The translations under genes and the position numbers were made by a program. From an uncultured Clostridia bacterium (GTDB lineage: Bacteria > Bacillota > Clostridia > UMGS1810), in the NCBI GenBank assembly GCA_905210855.1, contig CAJLYL010000035.1, positions 1 to 14,997 of the forward strand: a stretch of 14,997 nt of DNA. Reading direction: 5' to 3'. The notes under the pieces were generated by a model, which saw only the letters and a list, made by a program, of their open reading frames with translations, was not told where the DNA came from and did no database searches. How positions within the stretch are numbered: the first letter of the stretch is position 1; the number at the start of each line of letters is the position of its first letter. Of this stretch, positions 6,907 to 13,456 are shown one piece after another.

Positions 6907-8616
6907 TTATTGTTTATCTTTTATGATAACCGTCTGCGACGCTTCATCCCAGTCCACATCCGCGCCGAGGCTTTCGCTGATTGCGCGCACGGGAACAAGG
7001 GTTCTGTCGCTTATAAGCTGCGGCGGTGCGTCAAGGTTTTTTTCGCTTCCGCCGACAGTCATTCGTTCACTGCCGATTTGAAGTCTGATTACCGTGCCGC
7101 CGCGCGTTGCCGTCACGGTTTGGGTGGCTTCGTCCCAGTCAACCGCTGCGCCGAGAGATTCAAAAATTTTTCTCATGGGAACCATAGTTCGGTCGTTTAT
7201 GAGCATTGGCGCGGTGTCAAACGAAAGTTTTTCGCCGTTCAACTCCACGGATATTTCGCCGCGCATCGCGGCAACGGTCGGGTCGGGTGCGCCGCCGAAA
7301 CGAATTGCGTTGCCGCTCTTCACCAAGGTATAGCTTTTGTCATAATTGTATGCCCATATGCGTACCGTATGCTCGCCGTCGGCAAGCGTGCTGATGTTTA
7401 ATGTGCATTTGTACGGAATCTCGTTTGCACAGTGATACCAGCTGCCGTCAATAGCGTAATTAACCGCAAAGCTGTCGCTGCCGGGTATATGGGCGAGTGT
7501 GTACAGATTCACATTGCCGCTGTCGTCTGCGGCGAGGGTTTCGCCGTATGATGCCGGTGCAAACACAAAACCCGGGCTTCCGTTTGCGCTGCGGATATAC
7601 GCTCCGCTGTTTGCTGCCTCGGCAAAGATATTTTCAGCGTAAGTATAGCCGGATATATCAAATTTTTCCGTTTCATCCGCCCTGTGGGTATTGAAATAAT
7701 TAATCATCTTAATCTGCGGATATTTCATAACAGTGTTCCATAGCAGATTGCGCAAACGCGGAGCTGCCCAGGCCTCTAAGTTTTCGCCGTAGCTGTTGCT
7801 TATTGCCACGCCTGCCTCGGAGAGCATCAGCGGTTTGTTGATATTGTTTTTGCGCATAAACTCAATTATCGGTTTTATGCGGTTTGTTGCCCAGGCGTTG
7901 TCGCCTGTCATAAAATACACTTGACTTTTCGGGTCGGCATTGGGGTTTCCCTGAAAATACTTTATTGAATAACAGCTTACGCCCACCCAGTCCACATATT
8001 CATCGCCGGGGTAAAAATACTCAAAGGGTCTGTCGAGTGCGCCGAGGTCATTCGGCGACCATACCGTTGCAAAATTCGGATATTGATGCACCAGATCGGC
8101 AGCTTGACGGAAAACGCTTTTGTACAGCTCGGGATCGTTGCCGAGCGATGACACATTCATCTCGTTTGCAAAGCGGATGAACATCGGCTTGCCGTATGTA
8201 TTAAGGGTTGCGAGAACATTTTTGACATGATTCATGTCAACAGACGACATATTAAACACAGTCCAGCCGACCATAGCAACGCTGTCGCCGTTTTTTATCA
8301 TGCTGTTGGCAGGGTAGTACAAATCGTCCTGACCCATATCCTGAATGTAGGTGAGATACGAGCCGAGCGGCGCAAAGCTGTCCGACGTTTCGGCAATCAT
8401 ACCTATGTACGCACCACCGCGCGGTTCTAAGCGCGCACCGTAGTACGGGGAGTTCTGACCGCTGCCCTCGGTGTAGAGTTCAAAATCGGCTTCGCTCACC
8501 ATTGCCTGCTTTTCGGCAAGAAGCGCACCCCAGTCGGGAGTGGGGTAGGTAAATGCACACGCCGATGTGTATAGCAGCGAAATTGCCGCGCAGAGCGACA
8601 CAAAAATTTTTTTCAT
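6907..8616 (-). CDS. Secreted GH26-like glycosidase with two C-terminal stalk domains
   Basis: This 569-residue exported protein has a signal peptide at residues 1-21 (MKKIFVSLCAAISLLYTSACA). The segment from about 60 to 340 looks like a GH26-type TIM barrel: FIRFANEMN with candidate acid/base Glu152, WSPND (186-190), YPGDEYVDWVGVSCY (202-216), and LMLSEAGVA with candidate nucleophile Glu267. GH26 enzymes usually cut beta-mannans or related beta-glycans. The acid/base motif lacks the usual HEMNG and following tryptophans, so activity is uncertain. A beta-rich linker (about 350-440, with Ig-like WAYN near its end) leads to two tandem copper-amine-oxidase N-terminal-like (stalk) repeats (about 455-505 and 520-566), sharing NDRT/SDRT...VP.R...ESLGA and VDWDEA motifs. 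No sortase or S-layer signal is seen. It is a single-gene unit with its own promoter; GAGG lies before the ATG. Confidence 0.75.
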   Translation of the reverse strand: MKKIFVSLCAAISLLYTSACAFTYPTPDWGALLAEKQAMVSEADFELYTEGSGQNSPYYGARLEPRGGAYIGMIAETSDSFAPLGSYLTYIQDMGQDDLYYPANSMIKNGDSVAMVGWTVFNMSSVDMNHVKNVLATLNTYGKPMFIRFANEMNVSSLGNDPELYKSVFRQAADLVHQYPNFATVWSPNDLGALDRPFEYFYPGDEYVDWVGVSCYSIKYFQGNPNADPKSQVYFMTGDNAWATNRIKPIIEFMRKNNINKPLMLSEAGVAISNSYGENLEAWAAPRLRNLLWNTVMKYPQIKMINYFNTHRADETEKFDISGYTYAENIFAEAANSGAYIRSANGSPGFVFAPASYGETLAADDSGNVNLYTLAHIPGSDSFAVNYAIDGSWYHCANEIPYKCTLNISTLADGEHTVRIWAYNYDKSYTLVKSGNAIRFGGAPDPTVAAMRGEISVELNGEKLSFDTAPMLINDRTMVPMRKIFESLGAAVDWDEATQTVTATRGGTVIRLQIGSERMTVGGSEKNLDAPPQLISDRTLVPVRAISESLGADVDWDEASQTVIIKDKQ

Positions 8617-8653
8617 CCTTTTTCCTCATTTCTGCGTGTAATATTATGTGTAT

Positions 8654-8682
8654 ATTTTAACACAAATTTGATTATATGTAAA
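8654..8682 (-). promoter_or_regulatory. Promoter of the GH26-like gene
   Basis: Read on the minus strand: -35 TTTACA (complement of 8677-8682), a 17-base spacer and -10 TAAAAT (complement of 8654-8659). Two mismatches to consensus in total and ideal spacing. The start point would be near 8647, about 31 bases before the ATG. Confidence 0.65.
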
Positions 8683-8690
8683 GCTTAGGC

Positions 8691-8719
8691 TTGAATAAAT
8701 TCCGAATGTGTGGTAGAAT
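8691..8719 (+). promoter_or_regulatory. Promoter of the hydroxyacid dehydrogenase/uppP operon
   Basis: -35 TTGAAT (8691-8696), a 17-base spacer and -10 TAGAAT (8714-8719), each close to the sigma-A consensus. It lies back to back with the opposing promoter. The start point would be near 8726, about 46 bases upstream of the ATG at 8772. Confidence 0.7.
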
Positions 8720-8771
8720 GGTAGGCGACAGAATATGCAAACAGACAAACTGTGACACAAGGAGATTTTTT

Positions 8772-9731
8772 ATGAAAATTGTAATTCTTGATGCCGACAC
8801 GCTCGGCGGCGATGTGAGTTTTGAAAAATTTGAAAAGATAAATGGTGTCAGCTCGGTAGTAAAATATGATACCACGCCGCCGGAACTTGTGGCGGAGCGC
8901 ATTGCCGACTGTGATGTAATTATACTCAACAAAGTTAAGCTCGGCGAAGCAAACCTTTGCTGCGCGGCAAATCTTAAGCTCATCTGCATAACGGCGACAG
9001 GATATGACAATGTGGACACGGCGTACTGCGGCGCACATGGCATTGCCGTGTGCAATGTGGTCGGCTATTCATCGCATAGCGTGGCTCAGGTCACGGCTGC
9101 GGCAGTGCTCGGTCTCGCCAACCACATAGGCAAATATGACAGATACGTAAAGGACGGCAGCTACACGCGCGGCGGCGTTCAAAATCACCTCACGCCGGTT
9201 TATCATGAGCTGTGCGGCATGACATGGGGCATAATCGGTCTCGGAGGCATAGGCAAGGAGGTAGCCGCCATAGCCAAGGCGCTCGGCTGCCGTGTAATCG
9301 GCTTTAAGCGAAAACCGATTGACGGATTTGAATGTGTGCCGCTCGACAGACTTATGAGGGAATCGGACATAATAACGATTCATCTGCCGCTCAGCGATGA
9401 AACACGCGGCATAGTCAGCCGCGATATGCTGTCTCTCGCCAAGAAAAACGCTATTATCTTCAACGCCGCGCGCGGCGCGGTGTGGGATGAGGCCGCGGCG
9501 GCGGACGCTGTGCTCTCGGGCAGCATTGCGGCGCTCGGCGCGGATGTGTATTCCGAAGAGCCGTTTGGAGAGGGGCATCCCTTTACAAAACTGCTCTCCC
9601 TTGACAATGTATGCCTGCTGCCGCATATGTCGTGGGGAGCTTACGAATCTCGTGTGCGCTGTCTTGACGAGATAGTGCTGAACATAAAGGCGTTTTTTGA
9701 CGGAAAAATCCGTTGCAGAGTAGACATATAG
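8772..9731 (+). CDS. D-2-hydroxyacid dehydrogenase (hydroxypyruvate/glyoxylate reductase-like)
   Basis: This cytosolic oxidoreductase reduces a 2-keto acid to the D-2-hydroxyacid using NAD(P)H. At 319 residues it has the normal family length. The Rossmann motif GLGGIG is at 156-161. The catalytic triad is present: Arg234 in NAARGAVW, Glu263 in YSEEP, and His285 in LLPHMSWG. After the second Rossmann strand the sequence reads VIGFKRKP, with Lys/Arg where NAD-specific members usually have Asp, which suggests NADP(H) preference (inference). The start at 8772 is supported by AGGAG 8 bases upstream; the open frame begins earlier at a TTG (8691), but that TTG is the -35 box of the promoter. The substrate cannot be fixed from sequence; hydroxypyruvate or glyoxylate is the best guess. 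uppP follows after 16 bases. Confidence 0.9.
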   Translation: MKIVILDADTLGGDVSFEKFEKINGVSSVVKYDTTPPELVAERIADCDVIILNKVKLGEANLCCAANLKLICITATGYDNVDTAYCGAHGIAVCNVVGYSSHSVAQVTAAAVLGLANHIGKYDRYVKDGSYTRGGVQNHLTPVYHELCGMTWGIIGLGGIGKEVAAIAKALGCRVIGFKRKPIDGFECVPLDRLMRESDIITIHLPLSDETRGIVSRDMLSLAKKNAIIFNAARGAVWDEAAAADAVLSGSIAALGADVYSEEPFGEGHPFTKLLSLDNVCLLPHMSWGAYESRVRCLDEIVLNIKAFFDGKIRCRVDI

Positions 9732-9747
9732 GAGGAGTTACTGTAAG

Positions 9748-10566
9748 ATGGACATTATATTATTCTTGAAAACCTGCCTGCTCGGTATAGTGCAGGGCAT
9801 AACGGAGTGGCTGCCGATTAGCAGCACGGGGCATCTGATACTTGTGAACCGATTCTTAAATCTCGGCATGAGCAAAGAATTTATGGATGTGTTTGATGTC
9901 GTAATCCAGTTTGGCTCGATTCTTGCCGTTATAGTGATATATTTTCACAAGCTGAACCCGTTTTCGCCGAAAAAAAGTAATTTTGAAAAAAATCAGACTG
10001 TTCAGCTGTGGTTCAAGGCTATTGTCGCCACAATGCCTGCCGCAGTGATCGGATTGCTGTTTGATGACTTTATTGACGCTCACTGCAAAACACCGCTTGT
10101 CATTGCGGCTGCGCTCATTATATACGGTCTGCTCTTTATAATCATAGAAAACCGCGCCGGTCAGCCCAAATTTGACAATCTTGACACACTGCCGTACAAA
10201 ACGGCAATACTCATAGGTTGTTTTCAGGTGCTCTCGCTCATACCGGGTACGTCAAGGTCGGGTTCTACCATTCTCGGAGCGATTATCCTCGGCACAAGCA
10301 GATATGTAGCGGCGGAATTTTCATTCTTCATGGCAATACCGGTCATGTTTGGCGCAAGCGCGCTCAAGCTTGTCAAGGCAGGCGCGGTGTTCGGGGCAAC
10401 GGAAACGGCGGTGCTGGCAGTCGGCATGATTACGGCTTTTCTGGTATCAATCGCAGCGATAAAGCTGCTTATGGGGTACATAAGAAAGCACGATTTCAAG
10501 GTGTTCGGTTACTACCGAATAGTGCTCGGTGTGCTGGTCATTTTGTACTTTACCTTATTTGCATAA
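9748..10566 (+). CDS. uppP: Undecaprenyl-diphosphatase (bacitracin resistance type, BacA/UppP)
   Basis: This integral membrane phosphatase converts undecaprenyl diphosphate to undecaprenyl phosphate, recycling the lipid carrier for peptidoglycan and other wall polymers; extra copies raise bacitracin tolerance. At 272 residues it has the usual length. Both family signatures are intact: GIVQGITEWLPISSTGH at 13-29 (catalytic Glu20, His29) and PGTSRSGST at 166-174 (Arg170). The position before the first conserved Gly is Gln rather than Glu, a common family variant. About seven to eight hydrophobic segments are visible. GGAGG lies about 11 bases before the ATG. It is cotranscribed with the dehydrogenase upstream and ends inside a strong hairpin. 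Confidence 0.97.
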   Translation: MDIILFLKTCLLGIVQGITEWLPISSTGHLILVNRFLNLGMSKEFMDVFDVVIQFGSILAVIVIYFHKLNPFSPKKSNFEKNQTVQLWFKAIVATMPAAVIGLLFDDFIDAHCKTPLVIAAALIIYGLLFIIIENRAGQPKFDNLDTLPYKTAILIGCFQVLSLIPGTSRSGSTILGAIILGTSRYVAAEFSFFMAIPVMFGASALKLVKAGAVFGATETAVLAVGMITAFLVSIAAIKLLMGYIRKHDFKVFGYYRIVLGVLVILYFTLFA

Positions 10567-10612
10567 AACACAAGGCTGTCCGCCCAAACGGCGGACAGCC
10601 TTGTGTTTTATG
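10562..10612. terminator. Perfect 23-bp bidirectional hairpin between uppP and the InlB-repeat gene
   Basis: 10562-10584 pairs perfectly with 10590-10612 around a 5-base loop (CAAAC). The outer arms are AAAACA and TGTTTT, so each strand ends in a T-rich 3' arm. The arm contains the uppP stop codon, and the hairpin abuts the stop of the convergent gene (10613-10615), so both operons most likely share it. Confidence 0.9.
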
Positions 10613-11938
10613 CTATTCGATTTTAAAAGAGACTTTGCCGATGGGCAGCAGCGGTTTTAGATTGCGCATTGTGCCCCACACAAAGTATTTTGCGGTAAGA
10701 TTTTTGCCCGTTACTCCTGTCAGGTCAAATTCGCTTGATGCATATGTTGTGCCATACTCAATGTCTATCGGCTCGGTATTCATTTTTACCGCCTTGCCGC
10801 TTTCGTCATACAGGGCGCAAAAGGCGAGCTTCCCGTCCAATTTAAGATTACTTACTATGTCCGCATACACGGTAAGGTTATTGCTGTCTATATCCGTTGT
10901 AAGGGTGATTTTATCCTCAAATTCCTTTGGAATAACACCCTCGACAGTTATAGCAATATCCGTACTTTCTGCGCGCACACTGTAAACTCCGCCGCAGTCG
11001 GGCGTCAGCTCGGTGCCGTTGGCTTTAACTTTGAATTCCGGTCCCGCCGTGTAGTCATCGTCAAAATCTATGCTGAAATAGAAGTATTTCCTCATGGGAC
11101 ACGGATTTAGCGAAGTAATACCCGGCGAGGGCGAGTTGAACGGCGAAATTTCATATCCCGTATCATTAGAAAGTGTAATATTTCGCAGCGGCTCAAATTC
11201 CGCCCGTATATGCACCGCATTTTCAGGCATTGTGAAGTTGTAGTTATCGTCAAACGCAACCGCCGTTGCCGAGTACGGTGCGCCGGCTTTTTCCGTAACA
11301 TACAGTCGCGCCAATGCACAGCCATCTGCCGGAATAGGGGTGAAATGCACTTTATCGCCCAAATGTGCCTGCGTTACGTCAAGCTCAATTCTTCCGTACT
11401 CGGATTCCGAAGCGTTGAAATCATCGCCGTCATAATATTTTGTTTCAATATTACAGAGCGTGTGTTCGTATGCCGCGCAGAGCGTTTTATCGCCTTTCTT
11501 TGTGCCTTTCTTGATTTCTGTAAACGGCACATCCGAGCAGTCGGGTGTTTCGCACCAGCCAATAAAGGTGTAACCCGGCTTTTTTAAGATTCCGCCGCTG
11601 ATGTTAAGAGTAAGCGCTTTATCTCCGGTAGACTTATATGTTTTGCTTTCGTCCTGATTAAAGAACCATTCGCCGTCAATTGTCGGCGTGCCTCCGTTGT
11701 AATTATATGTGATTGTATAATCGCAACGCTCGAAACCGGCAATTATTCTGACATCCTCTTGTTCCTTCGGCTTTGGCATTTCGAAATAATATGCACCGTC
11801 CGCATCTGTACGCTTGGTAAGTTTTATTTTTGTCATACCGGAAACATTCGGACTGCGATACTGGGCATAGACCGAACCCTCTGCCGTTTGATAGCCAAAG
11901 CAGGGCATTTTTTCGTTTTGCAATTTTAATGCAGTCAT
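10613..11938 (-). CDS. InlB-repeat protein without a signal peptide
   Basis: This 441-residue protein is made of beta-rich surface-type modules. Residues 73-157 form a Listeria/Bacteroides-type repeat (YTITYNYNGG ... GYTFIGWCETPDC ... AAYE). Residues 162-249 resemble a divergent InlB B-repeat (GDKVHFTPIPADGCALARLYV ... NFTMPENAVHIRAEFE). A less clear module follows (250-345). The final ~95 residues look like the C-terminal beta module seen in many secreted Clostridia proteins (AKYFVWGTMRNLKPL). Such proteins are normally exported, yet the start here is MTALKLQNEKMPC with no hydrophobic segment. The start is well supported: AAGGAG lies 8 bases before the ATG, 13 bases after the zinc-ribbon stop. 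There is no cell-wall anchor. Function is unknown; it may be cytosolic, exported by a non-Sec route, or a surface protein that lost its leader. Confidence 0.75.
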   Translation of the reverse strand: MTALKLQNEKMPCFGYQTAEGSVYAQYRSPNVSGMTKIKLTKRTDADGAYYFEMPKPKEQEDVRIIAGFERCDYTITYNYNGGTPTIDGEWFFNQDESKTYKSTGDKALTLNISGGILKKPGYTFIGWCETPDCSDVPFTEIKKGTKKGDKTLCAAYEHTLCNIETKYYDGDDFNASESEYGRIELDVTQAHLGDKVHFTPIPADGCALARLYVTEKAGAPYSATAVAFDDNYNFTMPENAVHIRAEFEPLRNITLSNDTGYEISPFNSPSPGITSLNPCPMRKYFYFSIDFDDDYTAGPEFKVKANGTELTPDCGGVYSVRAESTDIAITVEGVIPKEFEDKITLTTDIDSNNLTVYADIVSNLKLDGKLAFCALYDESGKAVKMNTEPIDIEYGTTYASSEFDLTGVTGKNLTAKYFVWGTMRNLKPLLPIGKVSFKIE

Positions 11939-11951
11939 TTACATCACTCCT

Positions 11952-12308
11952 TCATATATCAATTTTTTTGCCACAATGCTCGCAGTTGTCGGTGTTTTCT
12001 TTAACTCTTGCACCGCAATGAGGGCAGAAGTTGGAGGCTGCCTCAATCGGAGCGCAGTCAACGCACATTAAAACATCGGGATTAAACATCACTGTGTCAA
12101 CCCAGCGTCCGCATTTTGTGCAGCGGTTAAAATTACGGATTCCCTCCGACTGCCACACTTTTTCAAGCTCGGCTTCCGGCGTGTTTTCACGGTACGGTTT
12201 TGTGGTGCACACAAGCTGTCCCGACCGCTCACAAAAAAACTTATAAACATTTCCCGCTTCCGTAGGAATGATTTTGTACGCGGCTGTTTGGTGGTCTGAT
12301 TTCGCCAC
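11952..12308 (-). CDS. Ten-cysteine zinc-ribbon protein
   Basis: This 118-residue, presumably cytosolic protein has ten cysteines. Cys26 and Cys34 lie in KFFCERSGQLVCTTKP. Four more form a first ribbon (Cys63/66 in CTKCGRW, Cys82/85 in CVDC), and four form a C-terminal ribbon (Cys95/98 in CPHCG, Cys109/112 in CEHCG). There is no helix-turn-helix, membrane segment or signal peptide. The start is GTG at 12308 with GAGGT 8 bases upstream; an ATG at 12313 is in another frame and gives a shadow product. It is the first gene of a two-gene operon with the InlB-repeat protein. Zinc binding is well supported by the paired CxxC motifs. The biological role is unknown: it could bind nucleic acid, act as a zinc-stabilised adaptor, or handle its neighbour. 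Confidence 0.8.
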   Translation of the reverse strand: MAKSDHQTAAYKIIPTEAGNVYKFFCERSGQLVCTTKPYRENTPEAELEKVWQSEGIRNFNRCTKCGRWVDTVMFNPDVLMCVDCAPIEAASNFCPHCGARVKENTDNCEHCGKKIDI

Positions 12309-12385
12309 AGCATTTACCTCATTTCACTATACATAAAAAATTACTTCTGTCAGTTTTGCAGGATAAATTTCGTGAAAATCACCGA

Positions 12386-12413
12386 TTGACTAAACCGAAA
12401 AATATGGTATAAT
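12386..12413 (+). promoter_or_regulatory. Promoter upstream of the decayed binding-protein/LuxR module
   Basis: -35 TTGACT (12386-12391), a 16-base spacer and -10 TATAAT (12408-12413). The start point would be near 12420, leaving a leader of about 250 bases before the lipoprotein ATG. The promoter looks intact although the genes it serves are broken. Confidence 0.7.
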
Positions 12414-12419
12414 ATCTCA

Positions 12420-12669
12420 AATAAATGTTGCCCAACACACAGACGCTTTTTTGCTTGATGTGCATAGCTGCAAGGACAGCATTTCTTTTTTGTAAACAAA
12501 CTTTTCGGCATCGTTTGTTGTCTGTTGCGGTTGTATTATATACCTATAATCGTATATTGTCCCCGTCCTTTTCGCGAAAAGGATAGGATAAATTTCAAAA
12601 AAATGCGAATTTTTTTGAAAAAGGACGGGAAAAAGGATAGGAAAAACATATTTTTCGTTAAAAATCGGT
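12420..12669 (+). promoter_or_regulatory. Long structured leader with competing inverted repeats
   Basis: The gene-free stretch from 12309 to 12669 holds the promoter and this leader; I see no gene in it. Elements: a weak 7-bp hairpin (12495-12501 with 12513-12519); an 18-base perfect palindrome TCCTTTTCGCGAAAAGGA (12566-12583); an 11-bp hairpin (12593-12603 with 12610-12620, A7/T7 core); and a longer-range 11-bp match of 12562-12572 with 12619-12629 that excludes the palindrome. AAAAGGATAGGA occurs twice (12577-12588 and 12631-12642). Several AAAAGGA copies are Shine-Dalgarno-like, and all can pair with the single TCCTTTT at 12566. I do not recognise a known riboswitch. A regulatory role is inferred. 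Confidence 0.4.
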
Positions 12670-13456
12670 ATGAAGAAAATTTTTTCTCTTTTACTCATAT
12701 TAACCGTTTCGCTTTGCTTCTTTTCGGGCTGCAAAAAATCGGAGCTTGATAAAAATAAACCCGTTACACTTACAATGTGGCACGTGTACGGATAACAAGC
12801 GGACTCGCCGATGAACCGCCTTGTTGAAGAATTTAATCAGACGGTCGGAATGAAAAAAGGAATTATCATAAATGTTACGGGAATGTCAAACGCGTCGCAT
12901 ATCGGTAAAAAACTGCTTGACGCACAGGCAGGCAAACCCGACGCAGGCGAAATGCCCGACTTATTTTTCGGTCATAAAAGCAACGCTGTGGAAATCGGCA
13001 CCGAAAATTTAGTCGATTGGAAAGAGCTGTTTCCGAAAAAGAGCTTGCCGGATTTGTACCCGAATTTTTGTCTGACGGCGAAGAAAACGGAAAACTCTAT
13101 GTTTTCCCCGTTACGAAATCCACCTTTCTTTTGTTCGTTTCGGGCAGTCAGCTTGAACGCTTTTCAAAAGATACGAACGTTACATATGAAAGCCTTTCCG
13201 ATTGGAACGTTTTTTTGACACTGCCGCAAAATATTATGAATGGTCGGGCGGAAAACCTTTTTGCAGCTTTGGCTATCCTATGAGAAATGTTGAGCTTTCC
13301 GCGATGTCAAACGGATCTGACAATTATAAGTCTGGAGATTGGTATAACTTTTACGATACTGTATTCAAGGATTCGTTTATGCAATTTGCAGATGCTTTGG
13401 GATGCGCTGAAAACAAACTGACGGAGGACGAATATGAAGATTGGCATTTACGCTGA
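12670..13456 (+). pseudogene. Decayed extracellular solute-binding lipoprotein (ABC sugar-type)
   Basis: The conceptual product starts MKKIFSLLLILTVSLCFFSGC, a lipoprotein signal with lipid Cys21. It then matches family 1 solute-binding proteins (TLTMWHVYG ... SPMNRLVEEFNQTVG ... GEMPDLFFG ... FPVTKSTFLLFV ... AAKYYEWSGGKPF). Three lesions break it: an in-frame TAA at 12793-12795 (codon 42); loss of one T near 13030-13032 (shift to the frame reading SEKELAGFVPEFLSDG); and loss of one T in the run 13210-13216 (shift to the frame reading FFDTAAKYYEWSG). The repaired product is only about 262 residues, against roughly 400-450 in the family, so much of the C-terminal lobe seems deleted. No convincing Shine-Dalgarno precedes the ATG. 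The 3' end overlaps the LuxR-type gene by 23 bases. The ligand is unknown; sugar-like is inferred from the family. Confidence 0.85.

Noticed and set aside
8691..8771. Upstream TTG at 8691 as start of the hydroxyacid dehydrogenase
   Set aside because: The extra 27 residues are not family-like, and the TTG is part of the -35 box; the ATG at 8772 has a strong Shine-Dalgarno.
12326..12353. Promoter for the zinc-ribbon operon (minus strand, CTGACA, 16-base spacer, TATAGT)
   Set aside because: The predicted start point (about 12319) would fall inside the Shine-Dalgarno, leaving almost no leader; the real promoter was not identified.
12417..12734. Minus-strand open frame of 105 codons across the leader region
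   Set aside because: Low-complexity Phe/Lys-rich translation, no Shine-Dalgarno, and it covers the plus-strand promoter and inverted repeats.
12811..13218. Apparent independent gene starting at MNRLVEEFNQ
   Set aside because: It is the same frame as the lipoprotein signal upstream, resuming after the TAA at 12793; its 3' third is out of frame with the family. It is a fragment of the pseudogene.
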